From Cyclobacteriaceae bacterium (GTDB lineage Bacteria > Bacteroidota > Bacteroidia > Cytophagales > Cyclobacteriaceae), in the NCBI GenBank assembly GCA_016787605.1, contig JAEUUE010000033.1, positions 1 to 64,000 of the forward strand: a DNA stretch of 64,000 nucleotides. The letters are read 5' to 3'. Below, piece after piece: positions 44,897 to 53,661 of this stretch. The number at the start of each line of letters is the position of its first letter. Positions within the stretch are counted from its first letter, which is position 1. The position numbers and the translations under genes are program-made. The notes beneath the pieces were generated by a model. The model was given only the letters and a program-made list of their open reading frames with translations. It was not told the origin of the DNA and made no database searches.

Positions 44897-47417
44897 CCGC
44901 CCGGCTTTCATCACGGAAGCGACGGAACATCGCCACCAGGAAGCCCAGGGTAAGTAAGCCCGTGCCCAGCCAAAGAATGTTGATGAGTGGTTTTTCCATG
45001 GCCTTGATGATGACCCAGTCTTTCTGACGGGTCTGCAAGCCGAGGACAAACTCATTCTGGTCCGGGTGAATATTCAACAGGGTAAGCTTAACGCCCAGCT
45101 CGCCGGTTTCGTCAGGGATTCTTCCCACTTCAGTCCGGTTGCGGATGAGGAAGATGGGTTCCAGCGTATAGGTATCATGCTCGCCTTCAATACGGACGTA
45201 GATTTTCACGGCCACATCTTCGTCGCCCAGGCGCAACCCGGGAAGCTCCATGATCCGCTCCACCTTGTCGAGGTAGGCCACGTAGTCATTGACAAAGAAC
45301 TTCTCATTCGGGTGCACACGAAGTTCCTGCAGCTCCGACCATTCCGGTTCGGCCTCGCGGTTCATCGGCGCCGAAACGTGGGTGTACAGGTCGCGGTCGA
45401 AGTTGCGGCGGATATCAGGTGAAGGGAGGATTCCACCCATCCCGGGATTCATCTGGACGCGGGGATAAAGTGTCGCCACCGTCTTTCCGTCCTGACGGAG
45501 GGCGATCTCATAAAAGGTGTTCTCGGGATAGATCTCAAAAGTATCGCGGGCCTGGTAAAGGACCTCATCCCGGTAGACAATGTTGCGTTTGGCCACGACC
45601 TTGAAAGGGTCTCCCGTAGGTTCAATATCCATTCGCTTCACATACCCCGACTTATGACGAGGCTCCAGCCGTTCGCCGAGGAATTCAATCTCATAGCCGC
45701 CCATGGTTCGGGGTTCGTTGACAAACAACAGGAGGTTGTCGCGATTGAATTCCGTTCCCATATCGCGGTTATAGAGCAGGCCGGTGTTGTTGAGCGACAC
45801 GATCTTGGAGTACCCGGAAGAGTAGAGCACGCCGATCAGCATAAGCCCGAGTCCTACGTGGGCAATGGCCCCGCCTGACAGTCTCGGGTTGAGTTTCAGG
45901 GTGCGGTAGAGGATGCGGCTGTTGGCCACGATGACGTACAAGCCAGCCAGGCCGAGAACCATGAAGCCCGGATCGGTAAGGCGCGTCGTTACAATCAGTA
46001 TGGCCAGCAGGATCAGGCTGATCATGATGGGGGTGGTGAGTTCCTTGCGGAGCTTCGAACGATCCATCTTGTTCCACCAGAAGAACTGGGCAGTTCCTGA
46101 AAGAAGGGCGACGGCCACGGCAAACCAGAGCTGAATGTTGGAATAGAACTGAACCTGGTTGGCGGGCGGTGCGAGGTTGGAGCGAATCCCGAAGATTTCC
46201 ACCACGCGATTGTACACGGGAATAGAGGTCGGCACGAGTACCTGGAAGCCCATGAGGCAGAGGGCGGCGATGCCGAGGAAAATCCAGAACTCACGGGAAT
46301 AGGTACTCAATTCTTTTTCGGACGATGGCATCTCTTTCCACCGCTTCACGACAAGCCAGGCCGCACCCAGTGTAAAAAAGAGCAGGTAGATAAGCAGTTG
46401 CCCCGACAGTCCGAGATCAGTGAAAGAGTGAACGGAGGCATCGCCCAGGATGCCGCTGCGGGTGAGGAATGTTGAGTACAGTATGAGCAGGAAGACAGAC
46501 AGGACGAGGAGCAGCGACAGTTTAAGCGCGGTGGGATTGCTGCGATACACCAGCATGGAGTGGAGCGAGGCGATAAGCACAATCCAGGGAACATATACCG
46601 CATTCTCCACCGGGTCCCAGTTCCAATAACCGCCGAAACTCAGCGTTTCGTACGCCCAGTAGCCGCCCATGAGTATACCAAGGCCCAGGATCGCCCCGCC
46701 AAGAAGTGTCCAGGGGAGTGCGGGCTTGATCCATTCAGTGTACTTGCGCAACCACAGGCCGGCCATGGCAAAGGAGAACGGGACCAGCGTAAGGGCAAAC
46801 CCCAGAAACAGCGTGGGAGGGTGAATGACCATCCAGTAGTTCTGAAGGAGCGGATTGAGTCCGTTGCCATCCTTCGGGATAAAGTCAGGCTGTAAGGTGA
46901 AGATGGGATCATCCATGGCATCGCGCAGGAGAATGAACGGCGAGCTGCCAATCTTGAGTTCGAGCCCGGGGATAACCACGCCGAGGATCATGGAGGCGAG
47001 GAAAGCCTGCACTAACGCGAAGATGGTCATGACCGGGGCCTCCCATGGTTGCCGGCTAAAAATGAAGAACAGGCCAATCACGGCGTGCCAGAACATCCAC
47101 AGCAGGAAGCTTCCTTCCTGTCCTTCCCAAAAACAGGAAATCATGTACTGCCCGGGCAAGTGACGCGAGGAATGAGAATAGGCGTAGTGGTATTCGAAAT
47201 AGTGCTGGTAGATGATCACAAACAGCGTAATGATTACGCCGAGGACAGCTACGGAGTGGGCGACAAAGGAAATGCGGCCATTGATAAGCCAATCGCGCTG
47301 CGCAAGCAAATCGTTATTGACGGTAGCCCGCCAATAGGCAAACGCAGCCACGAGGCCGGATACAAATGAAGTAATGACAAAGAGGTGGCCGAGGTTGCCA
47401 ACAAAGTAGTGCAGCAT
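44880..47417 (-). CDS. ccmF: Cytochrome c heme lyase subunit CcmF
   Basis: An 845-residue integral membrane protein with many helices. The heme-handling WWD-type segment reads LSFGGYWNWDPVENAVYVPW (259-278), and a large periplasmic domain follows about residue 550. It should attach heme to apocytochrome c, using heme supplied on CcmE. It is the last gene of ccmBCDEF and starts 13 bp after ccmE. No ccmH or ccmG gene is in the cluster, so the reducing part of the system lies elsewhere or is not needed. Confidence 0.92.
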   Translation of the reverse strand: MLHYFVGNLGHLFVITSFVSGLVAAFAYWRATVNNDLLAQRDWLINGRISFVAHSVAVLGVIITLFVIIYQHYFEYHYAYSHSSRHLPGQYMISCFWEGQEGSFLLWMFWHAVIGLFFIFSRQPWEAPVMTIFALVQAFLASMILGVVIPGLELKIGSSPFILLRDAMDDPIFTLQPDFIPKDGNGLNPLLQNYWMVIHPPTLFLGFALTLVPFSFAMAGLWLRKYTEWIKPALPWTLLGGAILGLGILMGGYWAYETLSFGGYWNWDPVENAVYVPWIVLIASLHSMLVYRSNPTALKLSLLLVLSVFLLILYSTFLTRSGILGDASVHSFTDLGLSGQLLIYLLFFTLGAAWLVVKRWKEMPSSEKELSTYSREFWIFLGIAALCLMGFQVLVPTSIPVYNRVVEIFGIRSNLAPPANQVQFYSNIQLWFAVAVALLSGTAQFFWWNKMDRSKLRKELTTPIMISLILLAILIVTTRLTDPGFMVLGLAGLYVIVANSRILYRTLKLNPRLSGGAIAHVGLGLMLIGVLYSSGYSKIVSLNNTGLLYNRDMGTEFNRDNLLLFVNEPRTMGGYEIEFLGERLEPRHKSGYVKRMDIEPTGDPFKVVAKRNIVYRDEVLYQARDTFEIYPENTFYEIALRQDGKTVATLYPRVQMNPGMGGILPSPDIRRNFDRDLYTHVSAPMNREAEPEWSELQELRVHPNEKFFVNDYVAYLDKVERIMELPGLRLGDEDVAVKIYVRIEGEHDTYTLEPIFLIRNRTEVGRIPDETGELGVKLTLLNIHPDQNEFVLGLQTRQKDWVIIKAMEKPLINILWLGTGLLTLGFLVAMFRRFRDESRAASSPQ

Positions 47418-47430
47418 GGGCTTTAACTAA

Positions 47431-47841
47431 CTAAACCTTTGCGTTAAGCTTGTTTTCCTGGTACTTCGAGGGGCACTTCAGGAGAATCTTCGACGCCACA
47501 AAACGGTCGCCCTGGAAGCCGCCGATCACAACGATCTTTTCCGAGCGCGTGAAGTCCGGGGGCATGGGCTCGTTGTAATACACGGTTTGCTCCCGCTTCG
47601 CCTCATCGATAAGGATGAACGAGAACGAAAGGCGATCTGGCCCGGGTTCGATGCCTACGATCTGGCCGGCGGCATCCTTCTTCAATTCGCCGACGACGTG
47701 GATGTTGGTTTTATTTCCGGCGGAGGCCATTTGAAAGGCCTGGTCAAAGGATACGTACGTGCTGGCATCGCCCGCCGTGGAGAGAATGATGGCGATGGCG
47801 GACGCGATGACCAGGATAGCGATGATATGGGTCTTCTTCAT
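47431..47841 (-). CDS. ccmE: Heme chaperone CcmE, Cys-type (CxxxY)
   Basis: A 136-residue membrane-anchored protein: one N-terminal helix (about 6-21) and an OB-fold periplasmic domain (VSFDQAFQMAS, VVGELKKDAAGQIVGIE, IVVIGGFQGDRFVASKILLK). At the heme-binding site it has Cys123 and Tyr127 (KCPSKYQ) where E. coli CcmE has His-x3-Tyr. This CxxxY type was described in Desulfovibrio and archaea. It lies between ccmD and ccmF on the minus strand, and a possible internal promoter precedes it at 47856-47863. Confidence 0.88.
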   Translation of the reverse strand: MKKTHIIAILVIASAIAIILSTAGDASTYVSFDQAFQMASAGNKTNIHVVGELKKDAAGQIVGIEPGPDRLSFSFILIDEAKREQTVYYNEPMPPDFTRSEKIVVIGGFQGDRFVASKILLKCPSKYQENKLNAKV

Positions 47842-47855
47842 AGGGGGTAACCCCG

Positions 47856-47863
47856 CAAAGGTA
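47856..47863 (-). promoter_or_regulatory. Possible internal promoter of ccmEF
   Basis: On the minus strand TACCTTTG matches TAnnTTTG perfectly, 15 bp upstream of the ccmE ATG within the 48-bp gap between ccmD and ccmE. No -33 element is evident, so this may be a chance match. Confidence 0.3.
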
Positions 47864-47889
47864 CGTACTTTGGCCCAGTTGGTTGCAGC

Positions 47890-48117
47890 CTACTTTTTGC
47901 CCAATTCCTCCAGTTTTTTCTCGAGGCGGGAGGCTTTCCGATCGATCGAATAGAGATACAGAACCAGGCCGGCGAGAATGACCAGGCCAATGGCGACGAC
48001 CACATAGATTTTACCTTCCGACCGCATCGTGTCGGCCATTTCCACCGGTTCCTGTGACCAGGCCGGCATGGCGAAGAAGAGAAGAAGGAGCAGGCTACTT
48101 ATTTTTTTCATAGTCAA
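47890..48117 (-). CDS. ccmD: CcmD-family small membrane protein
   Basis: A 75-residue protein with a cleavable-looking N-terminal signal (LLLLLFFAMPAWSQ) and one membrane helix (IYVVVAIGLVILAGLVLYLY), then a charged tail RKASRLEKKLEELGKK. CcmD proteins stabilise the CcmC-heme-CcmE complex. Its position between ccmC and ccmE and its 23-bp overlap with ccmC support the assignment; the sequence alone would not. A second Met two codons in is an alternative start. Confidence 0.75.
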   Translation of the reverse strand: MTMKKISSLLLLLFFAMPAWSQEPVEMADTMRSEGKIYVVVAIGLVILAGLVLYLYSIDRKASRLEKKLEELGKK

Positions 48118-48775
48118 GGTCGAGAATTTTTTCTTCGGCTTCGAGAATCCGGATGCGGACCGAGGCGATCCACACGCCTAATAAAATCCAGCCGGCCACG
48201 GCGGGATAGAAGACCCTGCGCATGCTGCTGTCGAGGTCATACATATTGAATCCCGGGTTTCCGCCACTGCCGGGGTGCATGGAACTCGTGAGTCGCGGGA
48301 TAATGAAGATCAGCGGAATCATGGCGGCAAAGGCGAAGATGGCGTACACGGAACTGAGCCTTGCGCGTTGCTCCTGGTTGTCAAGCGAGCCACGAAGAAT
48401 GAAATAAGCCAGGTAAATCAGGGTGGCGATCGCTGCGCCATTTTGTTTGGGATCGCCGTGCCAGGGGGAACCCCAGGTGTAATTGGCCCAAATCATGCCC
48501 GTGAAGATTCCGAGCAACCCATACACCAGGCCGGCATGGGCGAACCCGGCGGAGACGCGGTCGTGAAGGGGTTGGTGGCTCCGCAGGTACTTCACCGCAT
48601 ACACCACAGAGACCAGGAACATAACCACCATGCCGAACCACATGGGGACGTGAAAGTAGAGCGCACGGATACTCTCATGGATGATAACCAGCCGGGGTAC
48701 CTCCATGAGGAGACCGCCGGTGAAGGTGTAGACGAGCAACACCACGGCGAGAATTTTCCACCAGGCTCCTTTCAT
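48095..48775 (-). CDS. ccmC: Heme-handling protein CcmC
   Basis: A 226-residue membrane protein with about six helices. The WWD-type motif reads WANYTWGSPWHGDPKQNG, and histidines at about 42 and 167 could serve as heme ligands. It loads heme onto CcmE. It lies 10 bp downstream of ccmB on the minus strand and overlaps ccmD by 23 bp. The motif spacing matches the CcmC/CcsA superfamily. Confidence 0.92.
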   Translation of the reverse strand: MKGAWWKILAVVLLVYTFTGGLLMEVPRLVIIHESIRALYFHVPMWFGMVVMFLVSVVYAVKYLRSHQPLHDRVSAGFAHAGLVYGLLGIFTGMIWANYTWGSPWHGDPKQNGAAIATLIYLAYFILRGSLDNQEQRARLSSVYAIFAFAAMIPLIFIIPRLTSSMHPGSGGNPGFNMYDLDSSMRRVFYPAVAGWILLGVWIASVRIRILEAEEKILDLDYEKNK

Positions 48776-48785
48776 ACCGGCAACG

Positions 48786-49439
48786 TTAGCTCCGCCAAAT
48801 ATAGGGGAAGAGCAAATAGGAAAAGGCTGACGCCATGAGATTTATGGCGACCAGCAGCAGCAGTTCGTCGGAGCTCGCTGCGCGATCCAGGCCGTCAATG
48901 CAATTCTTGGTGATCTTGATCGCCATGAGGAGAATCCCGATGATGATGGGAAAACTGAGAACGGCCATGACCATGCTCCCGTTATTGGTCTTGGCAGCGA
49001 TGGCGGACAGCAGCGAGAGGGCCGCTGAAAACCCGAAAGAGGTCAGCACCAGGGTAACCACGAATAGAAATTCGTCCTGGATAGGATTGTGCAGCCAGAG
49101 CGCAAAAAAGAAGTAACCCGTTAGTGCAATCAGGGTGCAGAGCAGGAACCCATACACCATCTTGGAAAGGATGATCTGTTCGGGTGAAGCGAGGCTGTAC
49201 AGGTAGGTGACCGTGCCGGGGCGCTCATGCAGGAAACTTTTTGCCACCGCATTCACCAGGGCAGACAAGAGGGCCATCCAGAACAAGGCGCTCCAAAGAC
49301 CGGGCTCAAGAAAGCGATGCTGAAGACCGAGGGCGAGGTAGTTGATGAAAACTAGCGAGACGAGGTAAAGTACCAGGCTGAAGAAAAGAGATTTCTTTCT
49401 GAATTCCGAACGGACCTGATAGATGAGTAATTCCCGCAC
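48786..49439 (-). CDS. ccmB: Heme exporter permease CcmB
   Basis: A 217-residue membrane protein with six helices and the N-terminal LLIYQVRSEFRKKSLFFSLV segment of CcmB. In other bacteria CcmB pairs with the ATPase CcmA to release heme-loaded CcmE. No ccmA gene is in this window, so the ATPase must be encoded elsewhere. It is the first gene of the ccm operon, and the Wzz gene ends 3 bp upstream on the same strand. Confidence 0.88.
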   Translation of the reverse strand: MRELLIYQVRSEFRKKSLFFSLVLYLVSLVFINYLALGLQHRFLEPGLWSALFWMALLSALVNAVAKSFLHERPGTVTYLYSLASPEQIILSKMVYGFLLCTLIALTGYFFFALWLHNPIQDEFLFVVTLVLTSFGFSAALSLLSAIAAKTNNGSMVMAVLSFPIIIGILLMAIKITKNCIDGLDRAASSDELLLLVAINLMASAFSYLLFPYIWRS

Positions 49440-49442
49440 CGC

Positions 49443-50270
49443 TCAAGAAGGCGAAGTGGATAACAATATTCGTCCGATACTTATAGTCAGCCCGGCCGTG
49501 AGCCCGAGTGCAAAACCCAGGAGCAGCATCATGTAGAATTTGGGAAATACCGGATCGAGAAAGGGTGTAAAGCCCTCCATGACCTGGATGCTTTCGTGAA
49601 GTTCAAGGGCATTCCTGTAGTCAAGTTGCCTTTTGTGGAGTTCTATTAATTGAGCGTAGATATTGGTGGGGTCTACAAGAACAAGGCCGGCAGCAGTGGT
49701 TCCTCCGCTTTTTCTGCCGAGCAGGCTCACCTTAAGACTGTCAAGTGAGCGTATCTCTTTGTCCAGTTGTTCGATCAGTGTTTGGTACAACACTTCCCGC
49801 TGACGAACACGAACCTTCACAAAATCGATGTTGCGCAGATAGTTGAGCAACCCGGCCTGCAACTTGGGTAGTATTTCGACATTGGTTACCCGGGCGGTAA
49901 TGGTCATTCTTACATCCCCCTCTTGGCCGTTGATCATCGTTTGCCCCACGGATTCGATTTTAACAGCGCGGATCGTTTTGGCTTCGTCTCCCGTAAGGCT
50001 AAGTCTTTCTCCAAGCACGCTATAGTTCTTTTCATTGATCAATCGACTGAGGTTATCCTCGAGTCTTTTGGAGAAATGTTCCTTAAGAATATCAGAGTTC
50101 AGGATTAGCTGGGACTCGTACCGAGGCGGAATCAAAAAAAAGCCGGCTACACCAATGGCTCCTCCGACCACCGTAGATAGCAACAGCAGGCGGCTGTTGG
50201 ATCGAAAAAAATCGCGAATAGTTCGCGCCACTTGCCGCAGGTCGATCTCGTCGGAAAAGTCTTGGTTCAT
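49443..50270 (-). CDS. Wzz-type polysaccharide chain-length regulator
   Basis: A 275-residue inner-membrane protein from ATG 50270. It has an N-terminal membrane helix (about 28-48: LLLLSTVVGGAIGVAGFFLI), a periplasmic helical domain including coiled-coil VRVRQREVLYQTLIEQLDKE, and a C-terminal helix (MMLLLGFALGLTAGLTISIG). This is the PCP/Wzz topology. It should set the modal length of the polysaccharide made by the adjacent locus. The gene diverges from the sugar-epimerase operon and ends 3 bp before ccmB. Family recognition rests on topology rather than a strict motif. Confidence 0.75.
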   Translation of the reverse strand: MNQDFSDEIDLRQVARTIRDFFRSNSRLLLLSTVVGGAIGVAGFFLIPPRYESQLILNSDILKEHFSKRLEDNLSRLINEKNYSVLGERLSLTGDEAKTIRAVKIESVGQTMINGQEGDVRMTITARVTNVEILPKLQAGLLNYLRNIDFVKVRVRQREVLYQTLIEQLDKEIRSLDSLKVSLLGRKSGGTTAAGLVLVDPTNIYAQLIELHKRQLDYRNALELHESIQVMEGFTPFLDPVFPKFYMMLLLGFALGLTAGLTISIGRILLSTSPS

Positions 50271-50297
50271 AGCGAAAATCAAAATGCAATATTACCA

Positions 50298-50332
50298 AAT
50301 TGACAGGTCATAAGGACATTTCGGGGTCAATT
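50298..50332. repeat. Inverted repeat between divergent polysaccharide genes
   Basis: AATTGAC (50298-50304) and its exact reverse complement GTCAATT (50326-50332), separated by 21 bp. It lies in the intergenic region between wzz (-) and the epimerase operon (+) and could be a regulator binding site, though 7-bp arms are short. Confidence 0.25.
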
Positions 50333-50353
50333 GATTAGCTTTAGGCCCCTTTT

Positions 50354-51370
50354 ATGGATAGGCAAGATGTTCTGATTACCGGGGCGGCAGGCTTTATCGG
50401 GTTTCATCTTGCCCGCAGGCTGTTGGATGCCGGTGGCTCGGTGACCGGCCTGGATAACCTGAACGACTATTATGATGTGCGCCTGAAAAAGGCAAGACTG
50501 GATATCCTCAAGGGTTATCCCTCATTCCGGTATTGTGCGATTGACCTTACCGACAAACCTGCGGTGGATCGTCTGTTTGAGGAGTCCCGGTTTCGAACGG
50601 TGATCAATTTGGCGGCTCAGGCAGGAGTCCGGTATTCCCTGATCAATCCATACGCCTACCTCGAATCAAACCTTCATGGATTCTTGAATATCCTGGAAGC
50701 GTGCCGCGCCCATCGTCCCGATCACCTGATCTATGCCTCATCGAGCTCCGTCTATGGAGCCAACCGGAAGATTCCTTTTTCTACCCACGATAACGTCGAT
50801 CATCCGTTGGCGCTCTATGCGGCGACCAAGAAGTCCAATGAATTGATGGCGCACGCTTACGCGAGCCTGTACCAATTGCCGGTAAGCGGCCTTCGCTTCT
50901 TCACCGTATACGGTCCCTATGGCCGTCCGGATATGGCACTATTCCTTTTCACGGAGGCTATCCTGGCGGATCGGCCGATCGACGTGTTTAATTTCGGCCG
51001 CATGCGCCGCGACTTCACCTATGTCGATGACATCGTGGAGGGTATTGTGAGGCTCATGCCCAAACCGCCGACCGGCAACCCACAATGGGATGGGCTTCGT
51101 CCCGATCCGTCCACGAGTTATGCCCCCTACCGGCTCTACAACATGGGCAATCACCAGCCGGTTGATTTGCTCTACTTCATCGAGGTGCTGGAACAAAAGC
51201 TCGGAAAGAAGGCGATCAAGAATTTTGCGCCCCTGCAGGCCGGTGACGTCGAAGCAACCTATGCAGATTGTTCCGACCTGGAGGAGGTTACGGGTTTCCG
51301 CCCTCGTACTCCTATTGAGGAGGGAATTGGTAAGTTTGTGGTTTGGTATAAAGACTTTTACGGCATTTAG
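50354..51370 (+). CDS. NAD-dependent sugar epimerase, UDP-glucuronate 4-epimerase-like
   Basis: A 338-residue extended short-chain dehydrogenase. GAAGFIGFHLA (10-20) binds NAD; DNLNDYYDVRLKKARL is typical of glucuronate 4-epimerases. The catalytic Tyr155 and Lys159 lie in ALYAATKKSNELMAHAY. It should interconvert UDP-glucuronate and UDP-galacturonate. It opens the plus-strand polysaccharide operon and is followed 5 bp later by the nucleotide-sugar dehydrogenase. The substrate is inferred by family resemblance and is not proved. Confidence 0.85.
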   Translation: MDRQDVLITGAAGFIGFHLARRLLDAGGSVTGLDNLNDYYDVRLKKARLDILKGYPSFRYCAIDLTDKPAVDRLFEESRFRTVINLAAQAGVRYSLINPYAYLESNLHGFLNILEACRAHRPDHLIYASSSSVYGANRKIPFSTHDNVDHPLALYAATKKSNELMAHAYASLYQLPVSGLRFFTVYGPYGRPDMALFLFTEAILADRPIDVFNFGRMRRDFTYVDDIVEGIVRLMPKPPTGNPQWDGLRPDPSTSYAPYRLYNMGNHQPVDLLYFIEVLEQKLGKKAIKNFAPLQAGDVEATYADCSDLEEVTGFRPRTPIEEGIGKFVVWYKDFYGI

Positions 51371-51375
51371 CGGTC

Positions 51376-52626
51376 ATGGAGAAAATTGGAATCATCGGCT
51401 TGGGTTATGTAGGGCTACCGCTCGCGGTAGAATTCGGAAAGGTCATCGAAACGATCGGCTTCGATATCAACCTTCAGCGTATCGAGGAATTGAAGAAAGG
51501 GGTGGACCGCACGCTCGAAGTGGAAACCGCTGAACTCCAAAGCGCCTCGAAGCTTCGCTTCACCAGCCACCTGGAAGACCTCCGGTCGGCTACCTATTTT
51601 ATTGTCACGGTGCCCACCCCGGTTGATCCTTACAAGAAGCCGGACCTCACGCCCCTCATTAAGGCAAGTGAGACCGTAGGCAAAGTGCTCAAGGCCGGAG
51701 ACATTGTAATCTATGAGTCCACGGTATACCCAGGCTGTACGGAAGAGGTCTGTGTGCCGGTGCTGGAACGGGTCAGTGGATTGAAATTCAATCGTGATTT
51801 CTATTGCGGATACTCACCGGAACGCATCAACCCCGGGGATAAACAGCACCGTCTCACCAGCATTAAGAAAGTCACTAGCGGGAGTACGCCCGAAGTGGCC
51901 GAGCGGGTGGATGCACTGTACCGAAAGGTTATCAAGGCCGGTACGCACCGGGCGTCTTCGCTGAAGGTGGCCGAAGCCGCCAAGGTGATCGAGAATTCCC
52001 AGCGCGACCTGAATATTGCCTTCGTGAACGAACTGGCGCTGATCTTCGAGCGGTTGGGCATTGATACCCATGAGGTGCTGGAAGCGGCCGGAACAAAATG
52101 GAATTTTCTTCCCTTCAAACCCGGCCTCGTGGGCGGGCATTGCATCGGCGTCGACCCCTACTACCTTACCCACAAGGCGGAGGGCGTTGGATATCGCCCC
52201 GAAGTCATTCTTGCCGGACGCCGGATCAATGACAATATGGGAATCCATATTGCCAGCCGCGTGGTCAAGCTGATGGCGCAGGCAGACTTGCCGATACGCG
52301 GAGGGCGCGTCCTGGTACTCGGGCTCACCTTCAAGGAGAACTGTCCGGATATCCGGAACAGTAAAGTGGTGGACGTCATCGCCGAGCTCAAGACCTACGG
52401 GTTGGAGGTGGACGTATTCGATCCCCATGCAGACCCGGCTGAAGTGGAGCATGAATACCAGCTCAGCCTGGTGAAAAGACCTGGCAGCCAATATGACGCC
52501 GTGGTGCTGGCGGTTGCCCACCAGGAGTTTTCTCAACTTCCGTGGACGACACTCCGCAAGCCGAATACGGTCATTTACGACGTGAAGGGTGTGCTGGACA
52601 AGTCTTTTGTAACTGCCCGACTTTAA
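51376..52626 (+). CDS. tviB: UDP-sugar 6-dehydrogenase, TviB/WbpO type
   Basis: A 416-residue nucleotide-sugar dehydrogenase. NAD binds at IGLGYVGLPLAVEFG (7-21); the catalytic Cys256 lies in LVGGHCIGVDPYYLTHKAEG. This GHC-IGVDPYY signature and the following VILAGRRIND are of the TviB/WbpO group. It oxidises C6 of UDP-GlcNAc (or the galacto isomer) to the uronic acid. With WlbA, WbpE and WbpD downstream, UDP-GlcNAc is the likely substrate. It overlaps no neighbour and galE starts 7 bp later. Confidence 0.9.
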   Translation: MEKIGIIGLGYVGLPLAVEFGKVIETIGFDINLQRIEELKKGVDRTLEVETAELQSASKLRFTSHLEDLRSATYFIVTVPTPVDPYKKPDLTPLIKASETVGKVLKAGDIVIYESTVYPGCTEEVCVPVLERVSGLKFNRDFYCGYSPERINPGDKQHRLTSIKKVTSGSTPEVAERVDALYRKVIKAGTHRASSLKVAEAAKVIENSQRDLNIAFVNELALIFERLGIDTHEVLEAAGTKWNFLPFKPGLVGGHCIGVDPYYLTHKAEGVGYRPEVILAGRRINDNMGIHIASRVVKLMAQADLPIRGGRVLVLGLTFKENCPDIRNSKVVDVIAELKTYGLEVDVFDPHADPAEVEHEYQLSLVKRPGSQYDAVVLAVAHQEFSQLPWTTLRKPNTVIYDVKGVLDKSFVTARL

Positions 52627-52632
52627 ATCGGT

Positions 52633-53661
52633 ATGCCTATGGAGCAGATTCTGGTCACCGGTGGAGCCGGATATATCGGGGCGCATACGCTGGTGGAGCT
52701 CCTTTCGTCTGGCCTTGCCCCGGTAGTAGTCGACAATCTCTCACGCAGTTCACATCGCCTACTCGACGGCGTAAAGAAAATCACGGGTAAGGATATTCCC
52801 TTCTACCCGGTGGACTGCACGGATGAGTCCGGGTTGAAGGACGTTTTCTCCCGCCATCCACAAATTACCGGCGTGATGCATTTTGCGGCATTCAAGTCCG
52901 TGAATGAATCGGTAGAACAGCCTCTCCTGTACTACAGGAACAATGTGGATTCGGTCATTTCTCTGCTGGAGGCGATGCATTCGGCGGGCGTTCATCGGTT
53001 TATTTTTTCATCCTCGTGTACGGTCTACGGTCAACCGGAGGTAATCCCCGTTGACGAACAGGCGCCTTTTCTTAAGCCCGAGTCACCCTATGGCGCGACC
53101 AAGCAAATGAGCGAACGGATACTCGAGGATGCGGTAAAGGCGTTTCCCCGCCTGAAGGTCGTTTCGCTCCGGTATTTCAATCCGATTGGCGCCCATCCCT
53201 CCGGCCTGATCGGCGAATTGCCTTTGGGTACACCTAGCAACCTGGTCCCGTATCTCACACAAGCAGCCATTGGTAAACGAAAGAAACTCACCGTATTTGG
53301 GTCTGATTACCAAACACCGGACGGCACCTGTCTGCGGGATTTTATTCACGTGGTGGATTTGGCAAAGGCGCACGTTTCCTCGTTGAAGAAGATCGATGAG
53401 CTGCCCAACCGGTTTGAAGCCTTTAACCTGGGTACCGGTAAGCCCTGCTCTGTCCTGGAGTTGATCCGCCTGTTTGAAAAGGAGACGGGTGTCCCGGTTC
53501 CCCATGAAATCGGTCCGCGACGGCCGGGCGATGTCGAAAAAGTATACGCCGATCCTTCCAAATCGCATCGGGTGCTGGATTGGCGCACGGAGTTGACGGT
53601 GGCCGAAGCACTGCGCGACGCCTGGAACTGGGAAAAAGAGATGGCGCATGAGACCCATTAA
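52633..53661 (+). CDS. galE: UDP-glucose 4-epimerase GalE
   Basis: A 342-residue epimerase. TGGAGYIGAHTL (9-20) is the NAD site and the catalytic pair Tyr153 and Lys157 lies in ESPYGATKQ. SSSCTVYGQPE and KTG-less GalE-like C-terminal motifs (YADPSKSHRVLDWR) follow. It interconverts UDP-glucose and UDP-galactose, or the N-acetyl forms. It begins 7 bp after the dehydrogenase and overlaps the next gene by 14 bp, so it is part of the same operon. Confidence 0.9.
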   Translation: MPMEQILVTGGAGYIGAHTLVELLSSGLAPVVVDNLSRSSHRLLDGVKKITGKDIPFYPVDCTDESGLKDVFSRHPQITGVMHFAAFKSVNESVEQPLLYYRNNVDSVISLLEAMHSAGVHRFIFSSSCTVYGQPEVIPVDEQAPFLKPESPYGATKQMSERILEDAVKAFPRLKVVSLRYFNPIGAHPSGLIGELPLGTPSNLVPYLTQAAIGKRKKLTVFGSDYQTPDGTCLRDFIHVVDLAKAHVSSLKKIDELPNRFEAFNLGTGKPCSVLELIRLFEKETGVPVPHEIGPRRPGDVEKVYADPSKSHRVLDWRTELTVAEALRDAWNWEKEMAHETH

